Part shown: piece after piece, positions 37,501-51,800 of the stretch
How positions within the stretch are numbered: position 1 is the stretch's first letter
How the letters are laid out: each line of letters opens with the position of its first letter
Source of the DNA: Seriola aureovittata
Lineage: Eukaryota; Chordata; Actinopteri; Carangiformes; Carangidae
Assembly: GCF_021018895.1 (NCBI RefSeq)
Contig: NC_079379.1
Coordinates: 22,252,276 to 22,316,275 of the forward strand
Direction of reading: 5' to 3'
DNA: 64,000 nt
Notes under the pieces: model-generated
What the model was told of the DNA's origin: nothing
Seen by the model: the letters and a program-made list of their open reading frames with translations, nothing else
Databases searched by the model: none
Translations under genes and position numbers: made by a program

Positions 37501-40500
37501 CGTGCGGTTAGTGTGCAAACTTGCCTTGCCTCCGTCGGCTCCGGGGGGCCCTTGAGGTCCGGCTGGTCCCGACGGGCCCTGTAATGACACAGCGGAGCAT
37601 CAGTCTATGTCCAGACAGACAGCACAGAACGCCGTCACCTGGTCCTAATTGCCCACTGCTGCCCCCAGAGGAGGCCGAGCTAATGATGCAGACAGAGCCT
37701 CGTACATCCTTCACACAAACTGTGACTGATGATGATAAAAGCAAAGCTCGGACACTCATGCATCACACAGAGCTCATATAGTGGAGAAGCAAGCTTTATA
37801 ATACCCCTTTAAAGATGAGCAGAGTTATCATAATAGACTTTATATTACAGGAGAAGTGAAGTTATTAACAACAGCGATGGAATATTAATGACTTTGTCCT
37901 ACTTGGTAACCGTCTTGACCGTCTTTCCCCGGAGGTCCTGTGTGTCCTTTGTCTCCGGGGAGTCCTGGGAGCCCGGGTGGTCCGGGTGGGCCTGCAGGGC
38001 AGTCTGAGCAAACATCCTAAAAGACATGTTTGTGATAAAGTGACTGAGTCTCAGCATCCAAACATAAAGTCTTTTCTCATTAACAAGGAGTGGAAACGCT
38101 CCTTACCTTCAAATTTAGGTCAGAGAGGTCGGCTGCCTTTCCCTGAGAGAAGGAGAATGAAAGGGTTAATCAATCAGGGAATGCAAATTAGTGGCTCTAC
38201 TCACAGAACAACATAGGGGGCAAATCCTAGATTACCCTTATATATTTAATATTAAGCTACATGGTCAAAACTACATGGTCCCACGTGTGACAGCTGATAA
38301 TTCAGTTCAGAAACCTCAAGCATTAAACTGCTGCTGTGACTCCACGCTTCTGCTCTCAGGCTTTGCACCACATTGTGGAACCTGCTGCAGGGATTTTGCT
38401 CCAATTCATCCACAATCACATCAGTTCACTCCAACGCTGATGTTGGGTGATAAGGCCTGGCCTCACAGTCCGTTTTTCTAACTCATCCCAAAAGGTGTTG
38501 GATGGGGTTGAAGTCAGGACCGGTCACGTTCTCTCCACACCAAACTGGAACAACCATTTCTTTATGGACTTGTCTATTTGCATGGGGGCCACCGTCATGT
38601 TGCAACAGGGAAGGGCCTTCTACAAACAACTGCTACAGAGTTGAAGGCTCACTGTAGTCTTGAATATCACTCCATTAACATTTCTCTTAATTGGAGCTGT
38701 GGTTATAATACTAATCAGTCCCATACTTATTTAACATGAACGTCTAGCTGGAGGAAAGGGAGCCTTTAGTTGGCAATTAGGGAAATGGAATAAACAATAA
38801 ATTAGCTTTCAAGCAGAAGCAAACAAACACCTTATCAGTCATTAGAGACACACAGCTACAGATGCACATAAGCATTTTGAGAGAAAACATCTTATGAGTA
38901 TAAACATTTGAGTTTAAATGTCTCCTATAAGGTCCTTGGAAAACCCTATGAGCAGCACTACATCTCCAGGGCAGATTGGAGGGGGTCGCTATCAGAAAGT
39001 GACAAGTTGGGGCTAGCTGGTTAGCATGCTAACTTCAGTAGAAGAAAAGACATGATAGAGATAAGATAGAGATGAACACAGTTGCTGCTTTCCACTGCTG
39101 AAGACAGCTCTTTATTTTATTTTTGGCCAGAACTCCACAACAAGCTGATCATCATAAATGTTGGACATACTGTGGCTTTATAAAGTTAATATGGTGAACA
39201 TGTTAGCATCTGTAGTTTGTTTAGCATTTATTTAGTTTCCTGTTTGTGGTGACCTGACAAATGTAGGGGAAATACTAATTTTCCTTTTAGCTCTATTATG
39301 GTCTTCAACAGCTCCTGAGAAACATCTTGAGTTGTTAAATACTTCACCGTGTTCAGCAGCTAGTCGCTAACTATGCCTGCTGTGTGGTGCTGCACAGGTA
39401 GCATGCAGTCTGGTTTTAAAGGCTTTTTGCTGACAACAGCTGCCTGCTGCGGCCGAAGGTAATGCTCCAAGAGGGCAAAACTGTTGTGTCAGTGTCAGAA
39501 AACAAAAACAAGGGGTGTCGTGTGGCGTAGTGGTCTAAGCAGGCGCCCCATGTGTAGAGGCTACAGTCCTTGCTGCAGTTGGCCCCGGTTCGAGTCCCGC
39601 ATCGGACGGCCTTTACTGCATGTCATTCCCCCTCTCTGCCTCCCCATTTCCTGTCTCTCTCCACTATCCTGTCCAATAAAGGCACAAAAGCCCAAAAAAA
39701 TATACTTTAAAAAAGAAAACAAAAACAATTAGCTGAAAAACACTATAATATGTGATCTGCATAGAGCTAAGGGGAACTGCAGAGTTTGATTATAATTATC
39801 TGTCGGTTTGTTACTACAAGTGACCCCTTCTCAAATGTCAGCCATTGTTTATGTTAAGATATTGATCGGTGCAGCTTTAAGGTCTTCACTGATAAGTCTA
39901 GCAAGTATTTCTGGAGAAAGGTTATGTTGCTTTTAGTACATGATTATGCTCCCTTTATATCCCGCTTCATATTCAGTGAACATACTGCATCTAAGCAAAC
40001 ATCTGGAGAGGAAAAGATCATGTTTATATAGCATGTGAGTACAACCAATCGCTCAGCTAATACTCCATGTCCTCCCATGCTATGTCTGCACTTACTGGCT
40101 CTCCAGGTGATCCCTTGTCTCCCGGCCTTCCTGGTAAACCCTGCATTTGGAGCAAAGGCAGATAAACTGATTATGAGATACACTGTTATCTACCAAAACA
40201 TATGGTAATTATGGAAACTTAAAAATAACCAAGGGGTGGAACGAAAAATGAAGCCAGGACAGTGACAGAAATCGCGCATCAAAAAACTTCAATAATTAAT
40301 TAATTCATCATTTATTTATGCACTTACATTATGTCCTGCTGGGCCCTGAGGACCAGCAACTCCTGGTGGACCCCTCAAGCCCTGAAACCCAAGTAAACGC
40401 ACATTAGAGAAACACGTTTGATAAGCATAAACACATTGAATATTCATCTTTTGATTTTGAAATATTTACCGCAGGTCCAGGTTCCCCATTATTTCCTGGG

Positions 40501-43500
40501 AGCCCCTGTGAGAGAAAAGCATTGCAAAATTTAGAGATGCGTAAATAAATACACTGCGGTCGGATAATGTACAGTAACCACTGGGCTGGCATTGAAGATC
40601 ATACCGATGGTCCCATTTTGCCCTCTCCTGCAGGACCCCTGTCTCCTGGTACTCCTGGTTCTCCTTGTGACCCTGGTTGACCCTGGCAGAACAGAAACAA
40701 AGTTTACTTCTCCATCATCATCCTGCTCCTCAGGTAATGTCAGTCAGGCCGTCGATGTTTGGCTAAGAGTCTCACTCGACACGGACACCGTCAGATTCAG
40801 CGATGCCTGCTGATCCCAGAAATAACACAGTGCTTTTAATCTTTGATGAAAAAAAAAACAAAAAAAACAATCTGCAGTTGACATTTTGCTACTCAGAAGA
40901 GAAGACGTATTGTTGATGAGGGTGAACGATTTGACACCATAAATCCAGCAAATGCCCCTGTCGAGCGTCTTCCATCCCGTGCCCTCGACATCAAGCTCTT
41001 CACACAGCAAAGAGCCGGTCATAATCAGAGCAGCGGTCACAGTGCAGTGGACATAGAAATTGCTTTTGCTGCTTTCAACAAAAATGAATTGTTTTTCTCA
41101 TCTGTGCCACAAGAAAAAGTTTTCACATCAACAAAAGAGCACCTGTGCATGATAAAGAAAAAAAAAAGAAACACCTCCGGCAAACTAGAAAGCTTACACA
41201 CACACACAAACACACACACTTTGTTACAACTTTCTAAAATTACATTACCTTTGGCCCTGAGGGTCCTTGGATTCCCTGTGGTCCTGGTTCTCCCTGTAAT
41301 GTCAAAAGAAATGACATAAATCGAATCACGTGTGACTTAAAAAGTGGAATTAAGCTTCTTCTGAATAAATCATTTAGGGCTCAACGTGTGTGCGAGCTGC
41401 CATTCTTCATGCACGTAATTGTTAGCGAGGCCTCGGGGCTGCACCTGGCAGCTGTAAAAAAACAGAACCGCTGTGAGCCAAATCTGTTGTGCTCCTGTGT
41501 TGCTTTAATGTGATATGTCCCAACAGTGTTGTTCCTGTTTGCTGCTGCCTCGTCAGCAGGACGGCCACATGTCTGGGGTGAAAAATGATGAAGAAACATG
41601 TTGAGCTGCAGAGCAAAATGTGCCTAGTCAGACTCATTTTCCTATTGTGTAGTGGTTGCAGCATGTATTAGAGCCAGGGCGATGTTTACAAGCAGAGCAC
41701 GTGGAATACAAGAGACTCGTAATGAGATTTTCTATAAAGAAGAACAGACATATTTATCGTTAAATCATTGTTTCCTATGACTTAAAATCATACACATAGC
41801 TACTACTCTCTTAAACCCCACTGACCTGCCGGTGGCTAAGTCCTTACAAACTTTATTTTACGCAGAACTATATTCTAAATTGTAGGAGAGATGCTGACAT
41901 TTCCAAAGATAGCAGATATGTGAACAAAGCATTGCACAAGGCATCTGATTTTTTTTATATTAAATGAGAAATGAAATAAGATGCAACTCTTTCAATCTTC
42001 AGTTTTCGGACTGATACAGAATTTATATGATACTGTAAATAATATAAAATTAGATCTTTCCAACTTTAGCTTTTAACATTTAAAAAATCAATGCAGAAGA
42101 ACCAGAGATAATGTCCATTTTTTTCAATTCCGCTCATTCTTCTTTCTTGTAACAACCTGGCGCCTAGATTACCCACAATGCAATCTGTGAACAGTTGGGT
42201 CAGTTGAGATTCGGGTGTGTTATGCTAGTAGTGGGGAATGTAGTCTCTTGCTGCTTGCCTGACGTCACTTGAAGCGGTTTATCAGACTTCACGCAGAGTT
42301 CCCTCTGGAGCCACAAAAGTTTTTATACAAATCCTTTCACATTAATTCACCACAAGACTTGGAATCAGACTGTGACGTGTAAAATTGTTGGAGTTTTCCT
42401 TTAAGGGAAAATAAATACACATCCCCAAAAAACATGGTTAAACATCACTCTTCAAGTCTACAACAGGACTGAGGTACGATAAGGTTTTAAATATACTCTG
42501 ATGGGAGAAATAGGTGTCTTACATTTTGACCGTCTTTCCCCTTCCCCGTTGGTCCAGGGGGTCCTGTCAAACCGGGGTCTCCGGGTGGGCCTGCGAGACC
42601 TGTTTGTCCTGGTTTACCTGGTTCACCCTAAAATGAATGTTACAGTAAAGAGATAACTGTATCATCTTTCAAAGCTACAACAGGTACATCATCAGATGTG
42701 CTGCTCAGATTTCTATACGGTGTAACTGTAAAACTCTTCCATGTGTAACACGGTTACTGTTACTGGGAATATGGGCTTTGTGTATGTGGGGGATGGTAAT
42801 GACAAGGGAACCAAACATCTGCATAATAACTTGTGGAGAAAGACAAGGAAAACACAAAGACAGAAAACAAAGAAGATGAAAATGTCACGTGATGCAGTAG
42901 AGAGAGTTTTGTATTGCTATTGTGCAACTCCTACATGTAGCTGCTGTTGCTGCTGCTGCAGCAGGATTTAAATGAATTCAAAGACTTCTCTTCTGAAACA
43001 ATAATGAAGGACATACAAGGTCACTCTCTCTTCTCTGCAGACTTATTTTTATTCTGCACTGCCAAAACCATTCTGATCATTGCCTGAATCCATCCAACCA
43101 AATATACGCATCGCTTTTCAAAAACAGGCGACTGACCTTGTCTCCTCTCTGTCCAGCTGGACCAGGAGGCCCAATGATCCCCGGTATGCCCTAGAAGACA
43201 GACAACTGCTGGTTTCATACTGAGGTGATTTGTTATCGGTGGCGTCTGTCAATATTTTATACCACACGGACGTCATTCATGTAGATAGTCAGGGGAAATG
43301 CACTGCTTATGTTGATTTTAAATGGTATAGAAAGGACCTACCACATTTCCTGGCAATCCACGAAGACCTTGAGGACCGGCTACGCCAGGTGGACCCTGGG
43401 AGAAACACATCAGCCATTAAGGTTGAGTAAAATCTTCCCTCCTGCTGTTGAATGGTGAATCACATAAAATCTGACAACTCACAGGGTCTCCAACGCGTCC

Positions 43501-44501
43501 TGTCTCTCCTGTAAGTCCAGTGTCACCTTTCGGTCCCTGGAATTTAAAAACAGCCATTGAGAAGTTTTCCACTTAAATAGACTGTAAAGGAGGTGAGGGG
43601 TCAGGAGCATCTTACCGGGGGTCCAGCTGGTCCCTTAAAACCTTGTTCACCAGGTAACCCTCTTTGGCCCTTCAGAGAAGACACATCAATTAAATGTGTT
43701 AGTTTAAATAGTGCAGGTCTACATGCTGAATTGGTAATATTCATTTTCATATATACTTTTCATGTTTTTCATAAACTTATAATGATGGAAGGTCTATTAT
43801 GATTCCAGATGAAAAAGACATAAAATTAATAAAAGGTTGTGCAATAAAAGGTGAAGATGCATGAAAAAGTTACTCTGATACTCTGCAACAAAATCATCAT
43901 TAACTGAACACCACCTTCACATGGTGACCTGAGAAAGTCAAAGACAACAGAAATGCATATTGTGTGTGTGTGTTTGTGTGTTGCTTACAGTACGTAATTT
44001 ATTTTTGCTAATTTTTATGCAGCTTCCAGGCTTACTGGATCCTAAATATACCAACATTTCCTGCATTCTATTCTGGTCCACATAATATACTGTACATCTA
44101 TAAATTGAAGCAGATAGAAAATCAGGTCAGTGCATTACTGCCTCTTACAGTTTAATTTACTTTTCCAATTAAAAAAAGTCCCCAGAGCTCTCCTACTGTA
44201 GCAGGCTTGCTTTGCTCTCTGGTCACACTGGATCTCTACTGACATCTAGTGGATTCCTCTTGATACTGGCAGATGTAGAGTCATGCTTCAGTGTTGGTAA
44301 AAGTGAAGAAGAAAAGACCAGCAGCAACAACACAGAGGGGGAAAAACTCACCATCTCTCCTGGTTTCCCTTGATCTCCTTTCTCTCCCTTTTCTCCAGGT
44401 GTTCCCTTGAGGTGAGATCAAACGATGCAGAGTTTAAATAAAGAAGAAGCAGAAGAAGAAGGGGAAGATGAAAGGAACAACAAAGAACGAATCAACATCC
44501 A

Positions 44502-44546
<45 letters not shown>

Positions 44547-45849
44547 ACTGTATATAAATCCAGCACATGATAAATATCATAAACACAACCATGTGCAGTT
44601 CGTATCTCTGAAGCAACAACTATATATTCTCTAGAATTCCACTAATCTCACAATGAAGTTTGGTTTGTTTGTTCTACTCACAGGTTCACCAGGCTCAGGG
44701 ATGACATTTGCCACCTGTGGGGGGAAAAAAAACAGACAGAAGGAAAATCATTCACTGCATCAGCACTGAATGCTGAGTGAAACAGCATGGCTGACTTTGC
44801 GTCTCGTGTTAACATGCACACTAGAAAGAGCAGAAATTTTACTGACATTTCCTGGAGCGCCAGGCGGTCCCCTCGCTCCAACTTCACCCTGAGGCAAGAG
44901 ACAATATGTTCACATAGTCTGCATACTAATTACCTTATTACAGCTAACACTGCAGCATGACCATTACTGAGACAGAGGAGGATGACTACTGTAACACGGC
45001 AGTGAGAATTCAGCATTTCTGTCTGTAAATGCCTGTCAAATAATTTTACATTATAAAGTTGTGCAACATATGACACAAGTTCATTGACGCTTATTTACCT
45101 TGTCTCCCCTTTCACCTTTTGGCCCATTTGGTCCATCCAGTCCTCTTTCTCCCTGTGAAAGAGAGGCCAAAATCAGAATTTCAACATTTCAACAACCACA
45201 TATTTGCACATTAATACAGGCGAAAAGAGGTCTTTTTAAATGAAATCAAGAACAGTGGCTCACAAAGTGTCATGTGGGGACACCAATCAGCCCTTGAAGG
45301 GGTCCCAGGAGGTTACCCAGCCAAATTAGGAGCAGTTAATTTCACTAGAGTTTATTTCACCAGAAATTATTTCTGTTGCATAATAATATAAGTGACCTTT
45401 AGAGCAGTGGCTCTCAAACTTTTTCATGTCAAGGACCCCTAAACTGGCACAAAGTACACCACAGACCCCTATTTGATAAGATTTTGTCCCCAGCTCGCCC
45501 CATCTGATAAGATTTGTGCTTTTAGATATTTCATGAGAGGAAGTGTTTGAAACCCCATGACCCTTGTGGATGGAATGATCGTGAAAATAGATTATTCTCC
45601 ATTTTGATGGAAACCCCGTCAAGGAGCCCTGAGGAACACCAGACCCCACTTTGAGAACCACTGCTATAGAGGATGTTTGCCCATGCACAGTTGCAAGCTG
45701 TGAATGAGCCTACACCTGGTGATGCACCTACCGGAATGCCCCTGTCTCCTCTCGCTCCATCAGCACCTGGTTGTCCAGGGGAACCAGCTTCTCCCTTTAA
45801 AAATCACATACGTGTGACATGATGAAATATGTTTGAATATGATGAGTTG

Positions 45850-45880
<31 letters not shown>

Positions 45881-48800
45881 CAAAACAAAAAATAACAAAA
45901 ACTAAAGGAAAGTCAACAGCTGTGAACTCACTCTCTCCCCTGGAGGTCCTCTTGGTCCAGGTGGCCCATCATCACCCTGGGGAGAAGACAAACGGACGTC
46001 AAAATGTCAGATTTGCATTTGGAAAATACACATGCTATCTCATAAGCTGCATATGTCTTCAGTCGTGTCCTGTGTGTTTCTGGGTAAGATTAAATCACAT
46101 TACCTTAGGTCCAGGCTTTCCAGAAAAACCATCTGTTCCCCGCTCTCCCCTGGGCCCCTTCAGAGACACAAGATTACGATTTAGATGTCATACTTTAAAC
46201 AAACAAAACAGCGTTTGTGAAAAAAAACATTTGCCAGGCACTGTATGTAGTGAAAGGTAAATGCACTTCAACTCAGTTTAGCCACTGCATTAAATTTAAG
46301 TACATCAATTTAAAATGGTTTATACAGGCTTTGTTTTCTTTAAAAAGTAATTTGTGCTTTCACTGCTCGGTTAAGTTCCGCAGTAAAACTTGTCTTAGCT
46401 TACACGTTTCGTTTCTATTACATTTTCCACTATATTTCTAAAGTGTATGTGCCACTTAAATAATGATACATTGTAAATTTTGTAGGTAATGCAGCTGTTT
46501 TCCATGCTTGCTAGCTTATCAATAGTACCTTAGAGAATCAGAAGTTATGAGCCTCACAGTCAATAACCTTGCATTGTTCACAGTTACTGAAACTTAAAGC
46601 ACAGGTTTAAACTTAATTGAGGTTGATGAGAACAGTGAGATTGAACCAGAACAGTAAAGCTGCAGGCGTTAAAACAATAACACTCAGCTGGAAGATGCTA
46701 AAAAAGCTAAAGCTAAAAAGGATGGGTGATATGTGGGTAATAATTCTTTGAGCCATTGTTCATATGAAATGTTTGATTGGTGCAATTTAAGTATGACTAG
46801 CATGGCAGGCAAGAAGAGAATAATAAAGTTATTCTAAAAGGTGACACAAACCATGGCACCATCGTTTCCAGGAAGACCGTCGAGACCGTCTTTACCAGGA
46901 AGACCCTTAGAAGATCAGGGACAAAGGGTTGACATTTAGTGACGCTTGCAGATTAAGCACCTATGACTCAAAGTAACATTAATAACAAATTACAGTATGT
47001 TTGAGAATATAAGGGCCGACTCACAGGCTTTCCAGGCTCTCCAGGTTTGCCTGAAAATCCAATTTCACCAGGCAGACCCTTTGTAAAGAGAGAAAAGGTA
47101 TATGTCAAGATGTTAAACGTTCTGTAACAGATATGATTTAATTGTCAAAGCCGATGATCATATTCAACAATAACTGCCACGTCCTCATTTCAGTTTCTGG
47201 TCACTTACAGGAGGTCCAGTGTGTCCTTGGTTTCCTGGCGACCCAGGTGGACCCTGAGGACCCTGCAAAATAAGAAATATACAATACATTAGTGAAAATT
47301 TGTATCACTTGCTTATCAACTCACAACTTACAGACTTTGTAGGATTGTTTAAAATTAAAATAATATAAACATTGTGCCATATTCATGAAATATTTTCTTG
47401 CCATATATGTTCAAAATAAATAAATTCTCCTCATATGGACTTCCAAAAAACATAGTGTACATCAGTACCAGTGAGCAGCCACTAGAGGGGGCTATTATTG
47501 TGCTGTAAACACCTCATTCAACCTTGGATACACTTGAAGACAGGTGAATTTCTATTGCGCTTGAGGGAGCAATTCGGGAAATTAATTGACATAACCTGTT
47601 GGTTTTAATCTAGCCTGTTTATTTTCCCGCTATTAAAAACACACAGTGTAGACACCTATGAGAGAGGCACTCATTTTGTGCTTCGTGGGTCACATCAAAT
47701 ATTGAGCAGCCCACACAATTAAAATACACAATTAATTCTCCTCAGCTCTCCTTGAGAGGTCACAGGCAAAAAAAAAAAAAAAAAAAAACAGTGACATGAG
47801 CTGTACATAAACAAGGGGTCATTTTAAACAAGTGTATTACCAATATGTATGTGTGCGTTTTGCATGTTATGAAACTCAAACAGTTCTTACAGGAGGTCCA
47901 GGAAGGCCGTCCACTCCAGGCAATCCACTCTCTCCCTTCTTTCCCTGAAAGACAACACATAAATTGAATTAACGCCCACATTAAACACAATCAATACATA
48001 AGTTGAGCTGTTTCCAGGTCGAAGCTACTATCGAGGATGAGGTCATATATTTGTTTTTCGAAATTGGAAGGTTCAGCAACAATGTGGGAGTTAAAAAAAC
48101 AAACAAAAAAAAAAAAACATGTTTTAACTTTCTCATGGCTGCATATTTCTAGGCCAATTCCAGTATTTTTAAACACAGCATTATAGATTCAGCACCAGAA
48201 GTTGGCAGGATAGAAAGGGCTTTCAAACAACAACATTAAAGCTGTGACAAAAAACAGTTGCACTTTATTTCTTAGATCTGTAATTGACTAATATTTTCCT
48301 AGGGATTTTGAGGTAAAGCGCAATGTAATCTGGTAGATATGAGGATTACATTTATATGTTCTGAGATTGTTGTATAGGTTGAAGTTTTAATAAGATGTTA
48401 GTTATATTGAGTCAATAAGCAGTTCTGCCTTACAAATACACCTGTACACCTGTAAAAACATGATGCCATAAAATTTTCATGAACATTTCTGTTGGCTCTG
48501 GAAGCCGCCATGTCACCTCAACAGTCAACAGACAACTACAGCTGAGGGAGGAGAGCTACATCAAGGGAAAGCTAGCCACAGCTAGCCTTAGCAAACGTTT
48601 AAACTAAACTTACAGATTTGTAATTGAAATGTTTCGATGAACTAACATATTGGTAATTCATTTGGTTATTCCACATAGGCAGCAGCTAAATACAGTCACA
48701 GATGAGAAAAAAAAAACTAGCAAAACTCCTGCTAATGCTAATCTATCTTTCTAGTTTAAGAGACTGACAGTAACTTTGGTTTCGGCTAAAAATTCACGCG

Positions 48801-51800
48801 ATTTAGTTTAGTCAATCGATTTTAAAAATCGCATATTTTAAAATGTATTATATTGTAAATTAAATTATTTTCAATTTTCAATATAAAAATGAACAGACTC
48901 AACTAAACAGATAAATGTAATCCTTATGAAATATGGACTCTAATCTGTCAAAATAAAGTTTATTTTCCTAAACAAGCTAGTTAAAATGGACAAGAAAGCT
49001 AAATGGAGTCTTTTGTTGTTCCCATTGTCCACATCCCAGCTCACACTGTCCTCTGATACCCAGTGACTGAGCCCGGGGCTGGCCTGGCGTGGCTGTGGCC
49101 ACCCCCAGGCTTTCTGTAAAAGGCTAAAAAGTTATTAGATGAAACTAAGAACATTGCCAACACATCCACAAACATAATAATGTAACCTCTGTACAACGCC
49201 ATACCACTAAGAACAAACTGAACAAAATTCTCATTACTGTACCACCCCATAGTGAGTACTGGCCTCGACCTGGCCACCCTCATGAAAATTGTCTGGCTCT
49301 GCCGCTGGTCATATCAGGATAAAGGTGAACAGACTGGCCTCAGCGGCGGTGACTCAAACAGCTGATGAGAGCTTTGCTGCAGTGGAGATGAGAGTGGCTA
49401 AATCTCTACCAACTCAACCATACAGCCAACTCTATCAGCAGCAGTGGAGACCACCCGCTCTCAGCCTACCTTAACACCCCCCCCCCCCTTCCCACACTCT
49501 ATCCCTGCGCATCTTCAGCTGAGGTATAACAAAGCTAACCCTCAAGAAAATAGGTCAAGCTCCTTCGCCATCTGTCTGTTTTTTGGGGTTCTCTTTGGAG
49601 GCATCCCGTCGGGCTGTAAAATGATTCAGTGGGACCTCCGATGATATTACGAAATAAGAGCAAAAGCTGCACAGAGGGAGATTTTCTAGATATTGCGGGA
49701 ATCTTAACCCAGTGTGATCGCTTTATTCATGTTAATAAACTGTAAATCCCTTGATCTCCGAGGAGCTTGTCTGGCCGAGTGCGTTCTGCTGGTAGAAAAG
49801 TCTTTCATTCGTGGCCAGAGGAGGTTTGGCTCGACTGTGCTGCCCAACTGAGCAGCTGCAAATGTTGATTCCAACATGCTGCTGATGAGAAGTTAATTGC
49901 TCCCAGAAAAGAAGGGGAAGGGATGTCACTATCTTTGTTAATGTTTTGGAAGAACAAATTATGTAGAACCACTGTGTCTGTTTTAATTACACACTGCTGT
50001 GTGATGGGACCAGGGTGGAGGGAGACGGAGGGAACAGGATCCAGACGAGGGACAGTTTTTGTAGATAATTCTCTGATAACAGCTAAAGCATCAGCTCTGA
50101 TTAGCATGAAGAATAAATATCAGTTTTATTTATCCTAAATAATCCCATTGGGATATGATAAATACAGTTATGGGACTACAGTATAAACTTCCAATTACTG
50201 CAAATTACAGTTTTTGTTGTGCAAGAGCAGCTCTGGAGGCAAAACCATCTAATTTTAGTCAAAAGTCAGTAGACAGTTTTACTGCGTTAGTAAAGTCAGA
50301 CTAAAGCAATAAAAACCACAGAACTCCTTAGCCACTATGCATTAAGATATTTCTCATGTATTTCTTTGTTATTGTCACATAATTATTGTTTTTGTGACTT
50401 TAAACATTCCTGGTTTATATTTTCTCATGATTAGAAAGAGATTTCTTCGTGATACAAACTTATCTCCTTGAAATTCTTTTTATAATTCTACCAACTTGTT
50501 TTGCCAATTGTGTTTCAATGGGAAATGTAATTGGACAGGACAGGACTTTGACACTGGAGACTGGTTGCATTCTGAATCCTGCTTGGCAACGAAAGCACTT
50601 TGTCAAGGTTGCAAGTTACATGTAAATAAAATTAACATAAATACAAGGTTGCATTAGCCTTTAATGTTGTGATCATAACATAATGAAACAACTTTTCACT
50701 TTGTATCAAAATTACATGATAAAATCTGCTTTGGCCATAGAAAAGACAAGAGGTAAGAGAAGAAAAAGTTAATATGTGCCTTTCAGGCAAATCAACCTCT
50801 GAGGTTTTCTATTATCTCACTGCAATAAGTTTGCACTTGGATAGAAATGATGCTAAACTCCAGTGTAAACCATATCCAACCCCTAGCCTCAACATTGCTC
50901 AGCAAATAGCCTAGGTTACGGCATGTTTAGATTTAGGTTACAGGAGTAGAAGTACATGGGATATGCCCATAGTTTGTGTGGAGATCTGCCAAGTTGCCAG
51001 TTTCTTGCCAGTCAACCTCTCCTTTTGCCCGGTGATATAATTCAACCATTCTATCTCCAGAGCAGTTTTACTTCTGATAAATGTTTTATGAGGAGACTCT
51101 AATGTGCTGTAAACTCAGGTCAGATACGTCTACACCAACAGAACAACAAAGATTACATCTCACAGATGTAGGTATTTGGACAGCTGTATAGTTTGTTGAG
51201 CATGTCCTGGTATAGTACAGGGTCTAAGTACGATGAAGAAATGTAAGGAAGCAAAGTTCAGATAAACTCCCATCAAAACGAGATTCTTACCCTTTGGCCA
51301 AACTCTCCAGGCTCTCCAGGCAGACCTAGTGGTCCAGGAGGACCCTGAGACATGAAATGTTCAAAGTCAGCAAGAGTTCAAATGGCATGACTGGTGCTTT
51401 CATGTACTACATGTGAACAGGTGACTTTTCCACAACAGAAAAAAATATCAAAAGTTGAACAGCAGGATAGAGGAAACATGTAGGAAGGAAGTATTAAATC
51501 ATGATCCTTACAGGAGGCCCTGGGGGGCCGTCGGCCCCTGGAGGCCCAGGAGGTCCAGTAATTCCCTGAAACAGGTCAAACACATGAATAAATATTTTAC
51601 ACATATCATTATATACACAATGTGGACAGTTACAGCTCACACTTTGAAACTGTACAGATAATGAATCATTTAAAACATACAGTCTTACAAAGTAAATACA
51701 CCAAAACAAAAGTCATAGTGTTGTAGTTAGTTGTGTTTGTATTCATTGATCAATGCATTAATAATCTGCTGCCCATTTCAATCCCTTATACACAGTAGGT

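Noticed and set aside
39517..39601. Genuine tRNA gene
   Set aside because: A and B boxes are present, but the locus has a SINE body, an A-rich tail and a target-site duplication. The head cannot be folded into a clean cloverleaf by eye.
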